DNA of 64,000 nucleotides from Nonomuraea sp. NBC_00507. GTDB taxonomy: Bacteria; Actinomycetota; Actinomycetes; Streptosporangiales; Streptosporangiaceae. This document shows, one piece after another, positions 15,898 to 25,688 of this stretch (positions are counted from its first letter, which is position 1; the number at the start of each line of letters is the position of its first letter). The notes under the pieces were generated by a model. The model was given only the letters and a program-made list of their open reading frames with translations, was not told the DNA's origin and made no database searches. The stretch lies in the NCBI RefSeq assembly GCF_036013525.1, contig NZ_CP107853.1:1426001-1490000 (forward strand), read 5' to 3'. A program made the position numbers and the translations under genes.

Positions 15898-16271
15898 GAC
15901 CGTAACTGACCCCTTGCTCTCCTGTCCTGTGAACTGGGAAAACTCCTCCGGCAGTTCAGTCAACGGGTAGTCCTCCAGGCTCCAGGGCGCGGGCAGGCTG
16001 GCGAAGCGCAGGTTGTTGTCGGCCCTGCGTGCCGCGCTGGCACTGGCCTGCAGGCCCAGCAGCCGCTCCAGTGCCCTTCATAGACGCGGCAGAGCTCACC
16101 GAGCGTGCCAACGGCCGCTCCGGTGGCGTGATGGCTGTGCCGCAGGTAGCCGTGGCTGGTCAGCACCTGGAAGACCTCGAGGATGAGGCCCCAGGTGAAA
16201 CGCTTGTCCAGCACGTCGGGCTCGGTGACGTCGGGCTCGGTGACGTCGGGCTCGGTGACGTCGTTGTCCAT
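15898..16271 (-). pseudogene. Small element-associated protein with VTEPD repeats, frameshifted
   Basis: The gene starts MDNDVTEPDVTEPDVTEPDV, where three identical 15-bp units are stacked (16213-16257), then KRFTWGLILEVFQVLTSHGY and GELCRVYEGHWSG. At about 16060 the frame breaks: the neighbouring frame continues LLGLQASASAARRADNNLRF, SLPAPWSLEDYPLTELPEEF and so on to about 15900. The continuation is protein-like, so the stop in the first frame looks secondary. It lies between the Tn554-like recombinase and istA. It is not an IstB ATPase: no Walker motifs and too short. Confidence 0.5.
16213..16261. repeat. Three tandem 15-bp units
   Basis: ACGTCGGGCTCGGTG is repeated three times without change inside the start of the small ORF, encoding VTEPD units. 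It is a likely slippage site with copy number variable between strains. Confidence 0.7.
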
Positions 16272-16328
16272 CGCAGTAGTCCCCTCTCAAGACGGCGTGG
16301 TGGTTCAGGGGGATCGGACCGGCGGGCG

Positions 16329-17699
16329 TCAGGACCGGGCGTCCGGGGCCGGTGAACGAGGGGTCAACGGACGTGCGGCGGCGGCGTAGGCGGCGAAGTC
16401 GGCCACCGGTGCCGCAGCGGCGCCGGTGCCGCGCAGCCGGTCGGCTTCGGCGCGGGCGGCGGGCGAGAGTGGCCGGCGGGTCTTGTGCGGGCAGGGCCCG
16501 CCCCCACCCAGCCGGGCGCGGGCGGCCAGGACCTTGGCCTCCAGCGCGGCGACGTGCCCGGCCGCTTCGATCACCACGCCGGCGTGATCGACGGCCCGGG
16601 CGTGCGCGGCCAGCACCGCTCCGCCCGCCGTAACCACCTCCAGCACGCCGGTGCCCAGCCGGTGCCGCACCAGCATCACCTCGCCCGCGTGCCCCGGCGG
16701 CACGGAGTAGAAGTTGCCGCGGAAACTCACCAGCGCCTGCGGCGAGACGACCCGCCCGACCTCCAGCACCGCCGGGAACGCCTGCGCCGGCAGCGGCCTC
16801 AGCGGCTCACGGCGGGCCAGCTCGGCCACGCTCACCTTGCCGCCATCGATCTTCCGGATCCGGATGTCACCCCTGCGGCGGCACCACTCATCCAGCGTGC
16901 CCTGCGCCCGGCCGGGCGACAGATCCTCGCCCACGGTGCGCCACCAGCGCTGCGCCGCGACATGGTTGGCCTTCTCCACGCTGCCCTTGCGCCAGCCCCG
17001 CCGCGACGGACAGACCCGCACGATCACCCCGTAATGCTTGGCCACCGCCGCAAACGACGCCGACACCTCGCCACTGCCGGGATCACACACAGTGGCCATC
17101 CGATCAAAGCGCCACTCCGCGCTGACACCGCCCAGCCGCTCACCCACCCCGCGCAACGCCTCGATCAGATGCGGCTGATCTTCGGACTCGGTCAGCACAC
17201 CCCGCCAGATGCCCGAGTACGGCAGCGTGCCGACCAGCAGATGCGCCCCCTTGTCCCAGCCCCATCGGGCCGGCGGATCGGGCAGCTCCAGCCAGTCCCA
17301 CTGAGTCTCCACGCCGGGCGGGTGATCGATCCGGACATACTCGACCGGGCCACCCGCGTGCGCGCACCGCTCACAGACCGGCCGCAACCCCCGGGCCCGC
17401 AACGCCCGGGTGAAGGTCGAATAGCCACCGCCATATCCCAGGCCGACCAGTTCGTCGAACAACGTGGTGCCCCACACGTGCGGATCCCCGGTATCGGCGT
17501 CCAGCCGCAGCCGGCAGTACTCGGCGTACGGCTCGAACGGATCAGCTCCGCTTCGCCGCCGCTGTCCCGGCACCCGCTCGCCGTTCAGATACGCCCGGAT
17601 CGTCGGCCTGCTGCGGCCCAGATGCCGCGCGATCGCCGAGATCGACCAGCCACGTTTACGCAAAGCCTGCGCTTCCACGTCTTCCCCCTGTGTGAGCAT
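16329..17699 (-). CDS. istA: IS21-family transposase IstA (about 456 aa)
   Basis: ATG 17699 gives MLTQGEDVEAQALRKRGWSI with a helix-turn-helix (SAIARHLGRSRPTIRAYLNG). A DDE integrase core follows: THE first Asp in VETQWDWLELP, the second in RWRFD-type EWRFDRMATVCD, and the Glu in WRKGSVEKANHVAAQRWW. The C-terminal Mu-type beta-barrel (VSFRGNFYSVPPGHAGEVML) is typical of IstA. The partner ATPase IstB, normally directly downstream, is absent, so the element cannot move on its own. Confidence 0.8.
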   Translation of the reverse strand: MLTQGEDVEAQALRKRGWSISAIARHLGRSRPTIRAYLNGERVPGQRRRSGADPFEPYAEYCRLRLDADTGDPHVWGTTLFDELVGLGYGGGYSTFTRALRARGLRPVCERCAHAGGPVEYVRIDHPPGVETQWDWLELPDPPARWGWDKGAHLLVGTLPYSGIWRGVLTESEDQPHLIEALRGVGERLGGVSAEWRFDRMATVCDPGSGEVSASFAAVAKHYGVIVRVCPSRRGWRKGSVEKANHVAAQRWWRTVGEDLSPGRAQGTLDEWCRRRGDIRIRKIDGGKVSVAELARREPLRPLPAQAFPAVLEVGRVVSPQALVSFRGNFYSVPPGHAGEVMLVRHRLGTGVLEVVTAGGAVLAAHARAVDHAGVVIEAAGHVAALEAKVLAARARLGGGGPCPHKTRRPLSPAARAEADRLRGTGAAAAPVADFAAYAAAARPLTPRSPAPDARS

Positions 17700-17810
17700 C
17701 GAATACGGCTCCCCCGACTCGCTTCGAAACGTGATCATCCGAAGCGTCGAGGGAGCCCACCGAGACAAGAACGATCTCTCCCGGCGAGTCGCTCACCTGG
17801 CAAATTTCAG

Positions 17811-19672
17811 GGCTCTGGCGATCTTTATGTGGTGCCGTCACGGATCGTGAGCACTAATGGGCGCAGAGGATGATCTTCCTGAGAAGGTCGAAGTTGGCTC
17901 GACCGTAGCGGCTCCTCTTGAGCGCCTTGACTCTCGTCACATTGCCCTCCACCGCGCCTGAGCTGTGCGGCAGGGTGAGACCGTTGACGACGGCGTCCAG
18001 GTCGCGGCGGATGCCGTGGGTGAAGGAGTGCAGGGCGGGCAGGTCGTCGGCGTCGACGGCCGCTATCCACACCTGCAGGTTCTCGGCCGTGCCGCTCAGC
18101 GTGGTCATCAGCTGAGCGAAGGCAGCGACATGGCTAGCGGTGGCATCCAGGCGGGGACTGCGAGCGCGCAGGTCGGTGAGTCTAGCCTGCTCGTCAGAGG
18201 TGAGCCGGTCGGGGCGGCTGGTGATCCACCGGGCGACCTCGCGGATGGTCGGGGCCGAGGACGGGGCGTGGGCTGCGGTGGCTGAGGACCGCAGCGGGTG
18301 CAGATAGCGGCGGACGGTCTGTGGGCTGCCCTGGTACCCCTGAGCCTGGATCTCGCGAGTGAGGCGGGCAGCGTCGGTGCAGCCGTCGTTGAACCGCTGG
18401 ACCAGATAGGGCAGATAGGGAGTGAGCAGGTCGGATCGTCCGGTCGCTTTGGTCAGCAGATCCTCCACCGACGCGGCGCGGGCGAACCTGCGGACGGTGG
18501 GCCGGGACAGCCGCAGCGCGCGGGCGATCGCCGAGATCGTCCAGTCCTTGGCGGCGAGTTCCTGCACCGCGGTGTAGCGTTCACGAGTCCGGACGATGAG
18601 CCGGCATTCCTCGTCCGATGGCTGATCCGGCATCGGCTCTGGCGGGAGCGCGTGGTCGAGCTGTTGGTCGCCGGATTGTTCGTGGGCGGGTTCAGCGGCA
18701 TCGGCGTCGGGTTCACGCAGGTCGGCGCGGCATGCGATGACGGTCTTCTCGACCGCGTCGCAGAGGTTCTGCCAGAGATGGAAGCGATCAGCAATGTGAA
18801 TCGCCTCGGGTGCCCCGGCTCTGGCCCCTGCCGCATAGGGTCCGGCCCGGTCTCTGCAGATCACCTGCACGCCTGGATGGTCGCGTAACCACTGCTCCAG
18901 GGCGTCGGCGGTCCGGTCGTCCAGCACGTCGATGGGCTGGTGGGTGTCCATGTCGATCAGCACGGTGGCGTAGGAGCGCCCGCGCTTCTTGGAGAAATCG
19001 TCAACCCCGAGCACGGTGACCTGGCCGATCTCGGGATCGGGCAGGGCACGGACCAGACCGATCAGCGTGTCCCGGCAGACGCGTACGCCGAGTCGCTCCA
19101 GTAGTCGGGAGGCGGCGCGCCCGGCCAGTGCCAGCGCCATCAACTCCAGCAGCCGGCGCAGCAGTTTCGTCCGGCGGGCGTAGCGCCGGGTGAGACTGGG
19201 CACCGGTTCGGCGAACGTCCGGACCGGGCACGCCGGATTCTGGCAGGTCAGGCGGCGGACCGTGAGCGCGATCAGGACCGGGCGGCCCGCAGCGGGCAGA
19301 TCATGCAGCAGCCGGCGGTAGCGGCCATGCACTCGCGAGGAGGATGTGTCGCACGCCCGGCAAGCCGCCGGCCCGCCCTTGGTATGCGCCGTGACCAGCA
19401 CGTAGTCCCCGTGATCGGTCACCTCCTCGATGACCAGTTCGGCCAGATGGGGGAAGAACATCCGCAGGCAGCAGGCATCGCCCGCCACCGCATGCTGCGC
19501 ACAGGGCACAATGAACCTCGCGGCCGCTCAAATGATGATCACGTTCTTGGTCGAACAAGATCCTCACGGGGCGGCCGCGCCTACGCGCGGCCAGTTACAC
19601 GATTGCGATCAGCCCCTGAATCGACGTCCCGGCCACCGTCTGTAACGGCACCACATAAAGATCGCCAGAGCC
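17811..19672. mobile_element. ISL3-family insertion sequence with 28-bp terminal inverted repeats
   Basis: GGCTCTGGCGATCTTTATGT and the following eight bases at 17811-17838 recur inverted at 19645-19672. The element holds one transposase. The two flanks (AATTTCAG and AGACCCCC) do not match, so the expected 8-bp duplication is missing. The left neighbour is the IS21 end and the right one the interrupted second ISL3 gene, so rearrangement after insertion is likely. Confidence 0.75.
17854..19461 (-). CDS. ISL3-family transposase (about 535 aa)
   Basis: The start MFFPHLAELVIEEVTDHGDY at 19461 matches the usual ISL3 N-terminus; a GTG at 19509 is an in-frame alternative. A zinc ribbon (PAACRACDTSSSRVHG, then CQNPACPVRTF) is followed by a helix-turn-helix region and a DDE domain. 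First Asp: VLGVDDFSKKRGRSYATVLI. Second: VICRDRAGPYAAGA. A DRFHLWQNL block follows, and the late Glu is in SSGAVEGNVTRVKALKRSRYG. The gene is intact and lies inside matching terminal repeats, so this copy could be active. Confidence 0.85.
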   Translation of the reverse strand: MFFPHLAELVIEEVTDHGDYVLVTAHTKGGPAACRACDTSSSRVHGRYRRLLHDLPAAGRPVLIALTVRRLTCQNPACPVRTFAEPVPSLTRRYARRTKLLRRLLELMALALAGRAASRLLERLGVRVCRDTLIGLVRALPDPEIGQVTVLGVDDFSKKRGRSYATVLIDMDTHQPIDVLDDRTADALEQWLRDHPGVQVICRDRAGPYAAGARAGAPEAIHIADRFHLWQNLCDAVEKTVIACRADLREPDADAAEPAHEQSGDQQLDHALPPEPMPDQPSDEECRLIVRTRERYTAVQELAAKDWTISAIARALRLSRPTVRRFARAASVEDLLTKATGRSDLLTPYLPYLVQRFNDGCTDAARLTREIQAQGYQGSPQTVRRYLHPLRSSATAAHAPSSAPTIREVARWITSRPDRLTSDEQARLTDLRARSPRLDATASHVAAFAQLMTTLSGTAENLQVWIAAVDADDLPALHSFTHGIRRDLDAVVNGLTLPHSSGAVEGNVTRVKALKRSRYGRANFDLLRKIILCAH

Positions 19673-20879
19673 AGACCCCCAAAGCGCCATCAAGGTTGCC
19701 GGGTTGGGTGAGCAGGAGCCGGGCCAGGCGGCGTGGGGAGATAGGCAGGCGGTCGGCTTCGACCCGGCCTTGAGTGATGTAGCGGTAGAGAAGGTTGAAG
19801 CTGCCCGGGTAGCCGAGGGCTTTGATCTCGTTGAACAGGTGCAGGACGGGAACGGCAGGGTCATCGGCACGGCGGTGCCGAAGGTGGTCACGGTAGGGAT
19901 CGACGAGGGTGGGCCGGTACTGCGGGGCGCGTTGCAGGCGTTCGGGTTCGGGCACACGCGCGTAGCGTTTGACTGTATTGAGGGCCAGGTTCAGCCGGCG
20001 GGCGCACTCCAGCAGGCCGACGCCCTTGTCGAGTAGGTCGTGGATCTGGTGCCAGCGCTCGCGGGTGGTCTGCGCGCGCTTGCCGTCCTGCAGGGGCGGT
20101 CCGGCCTTGGCCCAGCAGGCGCTGTGCCCGGCGACTTCCTTCGAAACGGCCTCACCGAAGTTGTGCCACAGGTGCCAGCGGTCACCAACTTGGATGGCGT
20201 CCGGCAGGGCGCGGCGGATCGCTTCGGCGTAGGCGCCCGAGCCGTCCCGGCACACGACCTGCACTCCGGGGTGGGTGCGCAGCCAGGCTTCCAGGACGTC
20301 GGCGGTGCGGCCGGGCAGGACGTCGATGCGCTCGCGGGTCTCGGCATCGATCAGCACGGTGGCGTAACGGTGGCGCCGACGCAGGGCGAAGTCGTCCACT
20401 CCCAGCACCCGGGGTACTCGCGGCTGGGGCAGGGGCAGACGTAGCAGGAGGCGCAGGGCGGTATGCCGGGACAGGCGCACGGCCAGCGCGGACAAGACCC
20501 GTGTGCCGGCGCGTCCGGCCAGTTCGCGGACTACCGCGCCGATCTAGGGGGCCAGGCGGGGCGTGCGCCGCTGATAGCGCTCCAGAACGCCGGGCAGCTG
20601 TTCACGAAACGTTTGGCGGCAGCCGCGCGTCGGGCAGACCAGGCGACGGATCCGCACCACCACCAGCACACGGCGTGCATTGACCGGGCTATCAGTCAGA
20701 CTGCGCTCGTGGTAGCTGTGCACGCGAGCTGTCCCGGCTCCGCAGGCCGGGCAGGCGACCGAGCCGTTCGGGGTTCGCGCTCGTACCCGGATTTGCTCGC
20801 CCTCGTCCGCTATGTCTTCCACCACCAGCGGCGATAACCCTGAGAACACCGTATGCACAAGCTCGTTGACATTGATCAC
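19673..20879 (-). pseudogene. Second ISL3-family transposase, nonsense mutation and 3' truncation
   Basis: It starts MINVNELVHTVFSGLSPLVV at 20879 and reads a zinc ribbon and RRLVCPTRGCRQTFREQLPG. It then meets an in-frame TAG at about 20545, after which IGAVVRELAGRAG continues in the same frame through the DDE blocks VLGVDDFALRRRHRYATVLI and VVCRDGSGAYAEAIRRALP. It ends abruptly after RRLARLLLTQPGNL, where the first ISL3 element (17811-19672) abuts. It is close kin to the third ISL3 copy at 52.1-53.6 kb. Confidence 0.75.
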
Positions 20880-20984
20880 AACTCAGCGTGACGTTACGGC
20901 ACCTTCCGTCACCACCGATAGAGAGACAGAGCCGAAAGAGAGACAGAGCCGTTTTCTGGACAGGCCCCTATATAGGTGCACTGT

Positions 20985-21408
20985 AGAAAGCTGCTTTGAG
21001 CACACCTTCCGCCTGCTCAAACAGACCCTCGGCTGGACCTGTCCCAAGATCCGCGATCCGCGGGCGGCTGATCGTTGGACCTGGCTGATCCTGGCCGTCT
21101 ACACCCAACTCCGGCTGGCCCGTCCCTTGGCCGCCGACCTACGCCGTCCTTGGGAGGAGCCTGCATCCCCGCAGCGTCTGTCGCCCGCTCGCGTTCGTCG
21201 AGGGTTTCGGCACCTGCGCGCCAAGACGCTCAGTCCGGCCCAGGCACCGAAACCTTCCCGGCCAGGCCCGGGACGGCCACCAGGGCGCCGCAACAACCAA
21301 CCCGCCCCACGCCACGACGTCTACACTGCCACCGGCCTGACCACCACGAAGACCCCGGCCCGGAAACCGACGACGAAGAAATCCGCGAACCCACGTCCTC
21401 GACGCACA
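20985..21408 (+). pseudogene. C-terminal fragment of a DDE transposase, ended by a group II intron
   Basis: The plus strand reads ESCFEHTFRLLKQTLGWTCP, KIRDPRAADRWTWLILAVYT and RRGFRHLRAKTLSPA, then a basic low-complexity tail to about 21408. The E-x-x-F-R-x-x-K-Q-x-L-GW block is the last catalytic segment of IS4/IS5-like actinomycete transposases. The N-terminal two thirds are missing. The reading frame runs into the 3' end of a group II intron lying on the opposite strand. Confidence 0.6.
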
Positions 21409-21450
21409 GGGTCGGGTGGCCCAGGGGAATCCCACCCCTGGGCTCCCACA

Positions 21451-21484
21451 GAACCGTGCGTAACAGTCGCCCGTTACACGGCGC
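21451..21484 (-). ncRNA. Group II intron domain V (intron 1)
   Basis: The 34-nt minus-strand element reads GCGCCGTGTAACGGG, a loop GACTG region and GTTACGCACGGTTC, a canonical domain V fold. The usual GAGCC start is GCGCC, so the catalytic triad would be CGC. That is found in some IIC introns, but the related copies at 48.6 and 50.8 kb have AGC. Confidence 0.65.
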
Positions 21485-21487
21485 TTC

Positions 21488-22749
21488 TCATCCTTTCCAG
21501 AGGAAGTTGCTCTCCCAAGCCCAGTGCTTGAACAGGCCGGGGTCTCGATCGAGGATCCCGGTCCACCAGGCTTTGAACCGTTTGAGGGAGCGCAGCCGCT
21601 TGTATTTCTTCCGGGCCCAGCGCGCCAGGTAGGTGTTGACGTGCCGGAGGAGGGGATACAGCTGCGACCGGTAGAACCGGCCGTAGTAGGTGATCCAGCC
21701 CGTCACGATGGGGTTGATCCATCCGGCGAGCTCAGCGAGATCGGACCTGCCGCGCATGTGGATCCGCCAGGAGCGGAGCCGTTGACCCATCGCCTTGAGT
21801 GCCGCCGCGCTGACCGCGGGCAGAAAGGACGTGAACGCCTTCCCATCCGGATAGACGGCCTTGCGGGGGCGGAAGGTGTAGCCGAGGAAGGTGAACGAGA
21901 TGTGCTCAAACGAGCCTCGTCGCCTCGAATCCCGGCAATACACGATCTTGGTTTTGTCGGGATGCAGCCGCAGCCCGACCTGTTCCATTCTCTCGGCGAG
22001 TGCGGCCAGCACCTGACGTGCCTGCCGCTCGGTCACGCAATGCACCACTGCGTCGTCGGCGTAGCGCTCGAACTCCACTGTCGGGAACTCGCGTGCCAGC
22101 CAGGTGTCGAACGCGTAGTGCATGAACAGGTTGGCCAGGACGGGCGAAACCGCTGAACCCTGTGGGGTTCCCCGGTGCCGCTCGACCAGGGTTCCGTCGG
22201 CCTGCTGGATGGGAGCGGCCAGCCACCGCTTCACATACAGCAGGACCCAGCGCTGCTCGGTGGTGATGTTGGCCTGCACCGCCTTGACCATCAGGTCCCA
22301 CGGCACGCTGTCGAAGAACTTCTCGACGTCGAGGTCGATGATCCAGTCCTTCTTCCAGCACCGCTGGCGGCACGTGGCCACCGCGTCCAGCGCGGAGCGT
22401 CGGGGCCGATACCCGTAGGAGTCGTCGTGAAAGATCGACTCGGTCCGGGGTTCCAGCGCCAGCGCTGCCACTGTCTGGGCGATCCTGTCGGCCACGGTCG
22501 GTACTCCTAGAACGCGAGTGCCTCCCCCGGCCTTCGGGATTTCCACCGCCATCACCGCGGGAGGAAAGTAGGTGCCCGACGACATCCGATTCCAGATCTT
22601 GTAGAGGTTGTTCCTCAGATCGGCCTCGAAATCCTCGATGGACTGCCTATCCACTCCGGCGGCGCCCTTGTTGGCCTTGACGCTCTCGTATGCCTCCCAC
22701 ACACCAGCCGCTTCGAAATATCGAACGGCTTGTCCTTCGGTTCCGACAT
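21488..22749 (-). pseudogene. ltrA: Group II intron reverse transcriptase/maturase, N-terminal frameshift
   Basis: From ATG 22749 the protein opens MSEPKDKPFDISK-RLV, then a 2-bp excess in GTGTGTGG (about 22698-22704) moves the WEAYESVKANKGAAGVDRQS continuation into another frame. The rest is intact: RT blocks IPKAGGGTRVLGVPTVADRI and RHRGTPQGSAVSPVLAN, the catalytic YADD (22050-22061), then domain X around SWRIHMRGRSDLAELAGWIN. No HNH endonuclease follows. An internal start could still give a shortened RT, but the conserved N-terminus is broken. Confidence 0.75.
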
Positions 22750-23382
22750 GCCCACCCGCTTCCTCCCAGACCAACGTCCGGTTGTTCGCGCGAACAGATC
22801 GACAGATGAGCCGGCCCCTTCGCTCCACCCCCATTACCGGGGCTTCGTCACTACTACGAGCCGGTCCGCCGGCGGACGCCGCGACGGTACTCAACGCCTC
22901 ACGGTTTCTGCCGCCCGGCGCGCTCCCTCTCGCCCCCCCAGCACCATTGGCACCGGGACGGCGCTGTCGGCATCCGCCTTCCCACGTTCCATGCAGAAGC
23001 CGCAGACCGGACTCGCGCCGCCTCTACGCCGGACACCACCTGGCCAATAGGCGGGCACCCGCCAGGCTCATCCCGGGCCCTTTTAACCACCCCGGTTTTG
23101 ATGTCGTCTACTTGTTTCGACGCGTCTTCGACGGTTCGCTCGCGCTCGCCTTCCCGGTCCCCACCTGACGCATCACGTGCGCCTTTTCCTCAACGCTCAC
23201 CACGACGGTCTTCAGCCAACGCAGCTTGAGGCGGTTTGACGTCTCCCCCCGCAGGGCGACGCCGAAGGGCCAGACCTTCATCTCCTGCACAGCACCGCAT
23301 CCAGCAAGGTCACCTACACAACAACCTCGCCTTCTGCGCTCATGGCGCACTTAAAGATCAAGCTAGGAGACGAGGAGCTGTG

Positions 23383-24312
23383 ATGAGCACGATCAAGGAC
23401 CTTAGGCGTGACACTCCGCCGATGACAGCGCAGGTGGAGACCGCCGCCCGGGCGCGGCTGCTGGCGGCGGCGCGCGGTCCCGAGCCCCACCGCGGGCCGC
23501 GACTTGTCAGGCGGCTCGGTTGGCGGGTTGCGATCGCGGGCGCGCTGGCCGTGGCGGTCGGTACCGGCGTGGTAGTGGCACGCGATCAGCCGCGCGTGGT
23601 CCCGGCGGCGAACGTGCAGGAACTGGGCGAGCGGGCTGCGCAGGCCGCCTACGACGACCGCGGGCAGGTGCCGAACCCGGGCCAGTGGCTGTACATCAGG
23701 GAGCGCCAGGCGCCGCAGTCCAAAGATGGCAGCTACGGCGTGGACGTCTCCCGGCGCGTCGTCTGGGAGCAGTGGACCAGCGTGGACGGCAAGCAGGTAG
23801 CCGCCCTGATCAACGGAAAGTTGCTCGTGCAGGGCAACCACCCGGGGCTCGGCGCCGCCGAGCTGGCCCAGCAGCCGATCACCCCGGAGGGAGTGCTCAC
23901 GAAAATCCGCCAAAAGCTAGAGGATAAACACATTGCCTGGGGGGGATCAGAGCCGCCCCACACCATGGACGAGCAGCTCTTCCAGGCCGTGTACCAGCTA
24001 ATGGGAACCCAGGCGTTGCCGCCGGAGGTGCGGGCAGCGCTGTTTCGCGGCCTGGCCACAATCCCCGGCGTGAGCTTCACCGAGGACGTCGCGGACGCCG
24101 ACGGCAGGCAGGGGGTCGCGTTCAGCTACACCGGTAAGTGGGCCCGCTACGACCTCATCCTCGACCCCGTCGACTTCCACTTTCTCGGCACGTACGGCGT
24201 CCAGACCACGGAGTACAACGACCCCTCGTCGTCCGTCATCAAAGCGGGCACGCCCCTCACACTGACGGCCTGGTTGGATGCCAAGGTGGTGGACGGCCCC
24301 GGCCAGAAATGA
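23383..24312 (+). CDS. CU044_5270-type membrane-anchored protein (309 aa)
   Basis: A cytoplasmic N-terminus of about 45 residues (RDTPPMTAQVETAARARLLA) precedes one membrane helix (WRVAIAGALAVAVGTGVVVA) and an extracytoplasmic domain with PNPGQWLYIRERQ and YDLILDPVDFHFLGTYGV. In actinomycetes this family sits directly behind an ECF sigma-factor gene and is thought to act as its anti-sigma partner or regulator. Here the sigma gene is missing: only a possible tail LKIKLGDEEL* ends 2 nt before the start. ATG 23383 has GACGAGGAG upstream. It is probably an orphan. Confidence 0.7.
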   Translation: MSTIKDLRRDTPPMTAQVETAARARLLAAARGPEPHRGPRLVRRLGWRVAIAGALAVAVGTGVVVARDQPRVVPAANVQELGERAAQAAYDDRGQVPNPGQWLYIRERQAPQSKDGSYGVDVSRRVVWEQWTSVDGKQVAALINGKLLVQGNHPGLGAAELAQQPITPEGVLTKIRQKLEDKHIAWGGSEPPHTMDEQLFQAVYQLMGTQALPPEVRAALFRGLATIPGVSFTEDVADADGRQGVAFSYTGKWARYDLILDPVDFHFLGTYGVQTTEYNDPSSSVIKAGTPLTLTAWLDAKVVDGPGQK

Positions 24313-24460
24313 GCCTTCCCGGGGCGTGGCGGTAGCACCGCGGCGAGAGCGGCTTCGGCTGATGGTGCATCGCGGGGATGGGCTTCGAGGCCCGCCGGCG
24401 GCGCAGCTTGGTCAGCGCTGTGGACGACGGCAGATTCCAACCCGCGGCCCGAAGCCGATC

Positions 24461-24664
24461 TCACCGCCCGGAAACCATCCGGGCGATCACGCTCTCATAG
24501 CTTGACCCACTGAACAGGCATAGCGCCAACACGAAATAGACGCCCAACCGCGACGGCAAAGCCCGGAACCTCCGCTGAGCCCACCCGGTCTCCTCCAGCA
24601 CCTCATCGACCAGACTCGGGGGGATCTGCCGGGTCAACACCCCACTGAGGATCTCTGACGGCAA
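24461..24664 (-). pseudogene. IS4-family transposase, N-terminal fragment
   Basis: MPSEILSGVLTRQIPPSLVD, EVLEETGWAQRRFRALPSRL and VLALCLFSGSSYESVIARM form the recognised N-terminal domain of actinomycete IS4-type transposases. The DDE domain is absent, and the fragment runs into unrelated sequence at about 24470. Confidence 0.65.
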
Positions 24665-24812
24665 TGGCTCTCAGCGCGATGCTGGGAGTCGTTGCCGTGT
24701 CAATAAAGCGATACCGCAGCTCAGTGGCACGTCGTCGGCGCCGAGCTCGCTGTCGGCGAGGCCGCCGCGGTGTAGTGCTCCGCCGCAGGTCAACGTCACG
24801 GCGCATCCGGCG

Positions 24813-25410
24813 TCAGGATGTCTGCTGCAGGGCCCGGTAGATGGTGCCGCGGCCCACCCCCAGAACCTTGGCGATCTCGGCCACGGTGGTGTCCTGCGCC
24901 GCGTAGCGTGAGCGCGCCAGCGCGATCTGCTCTGGCGACAGCTTGGCGGGTCTGCCGCCGAGGCGGCCTCGGGTGCGTGCGGCGGCCCGGCCCACCGCCG
25001 CTCGTTCGGCGATCAACCCCCGCTCGAACTCCGCCAGCGCCGCGAAAATATGGAAGACCAGCCGGCCAGTGCTGGTACTGGTGTCGATCCCTTCGTGCAG
25101 GGAGGCGAAAGCGACCCCGCGCCCGGCCAGCGTGTTGACGATCTCCACCAGATGCCGCAGGGACCGGCCCAGCCGGTCCAGCCGCCACACCACCAGCGTG
25201 TCCCCGGCCCGCAGGTACTCCAGGCACCGCGTCAGCTCGGGCCGCTCGGTCAGCTTCCCCGACGCGGGTGTCGGCGAAGACTTACTCGCAGCCCGCCGCG
25301 TTCAGCGCGTCGGTCTGCCCGTCCAGGTTCTGCGACGCGCTGGAGATCCGGGCGTAACCGACCCATTGGCCGGCGAGAGGATGCACAGGGAGGCTCACAG
25401 TCTCGATCAT
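24813..25410 (-). pseudogene. Serine recombinase (resolvase family), nonsense codon plus frameshift
   Basis: From ATG 25410 the protein reads MIETVSLPVHPLAGQ, then VGYARISSASQNLDGQTDAL with the catalytic Ser context, then AAGCE followed by TAA where Lys is expected. VFADTRVG follows and a G-run shift leads to KLTERPELTRCLEYLRAGDT. The remaining 126 codons are intact: VWRLDRLGRSLRHLVEIVNT, the helix E region LVFHIFAALAEFERGLIAER and a C-terminal helix-turn-helix (TVAEIAKVLGVGRGTIYRAL). DNA binding may survive but catalysis does not. Confidence 0.75.
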
Positions 25411-25688
25411 GTACCGAAACCCGGCTCAGTGACGGCTGTTTTGCGACATTGATTCCGGTCGGGGTTTCGGACGCTTTCCGAGAGTTCGACGACCACTCTC
25501 ACAGCCGATTTTCGATCTTGTCCGTTACTGAGGACTTCCGGACACGAAGATCACCATCACCAGGCGTCACCCACCAGCCGGTCCACCCCGAAACCATGAT
25601 CACACGCGAGCTGCCCCGGAACGGAAACGTACGCTAACGACTCCATGCAGGCCCCGTCCGGCACCTGTCCCGGCCTGCGGGAAGGCGC

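Larger units (their letters stand above)
21410..23180 (-). ncRNA. Group II intron 1 with its own maturase; 5' end approximate
   Basis: The 3' end (minus strand) is CCACCCGAC at about 21410, preceded by a domain VI hairpin (CCCAGGGGTGGGATTCCCCTGG). Domain V is at 21451-21484. The reverse transcriptase occupies domain IV, and about 430 bp upstream of it (22750-23180) has no gene and should hold domains I-III. The 5' boundary near GTGATGCGTCAGG (about 23180) is a guess. The intron lies antisense to the transposase fragment it interrupts. Confidence 0.6.

Noticed and set aside
16213-16261. Possible CRISPR-like repeats
   Set aside because: The three 15-bp units are contiguous, have no spacers and lie in a coding sequence.
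15898-16271. IstB helper ATPase for the IS21 element
   Set aside because: Too short, no Walker A or B, and frameshifted.
16485-17873. 462-codon plus-strand ORF opposite istA
   Set aside because: A shadow of the IS21 transposase with no recognisable domain.
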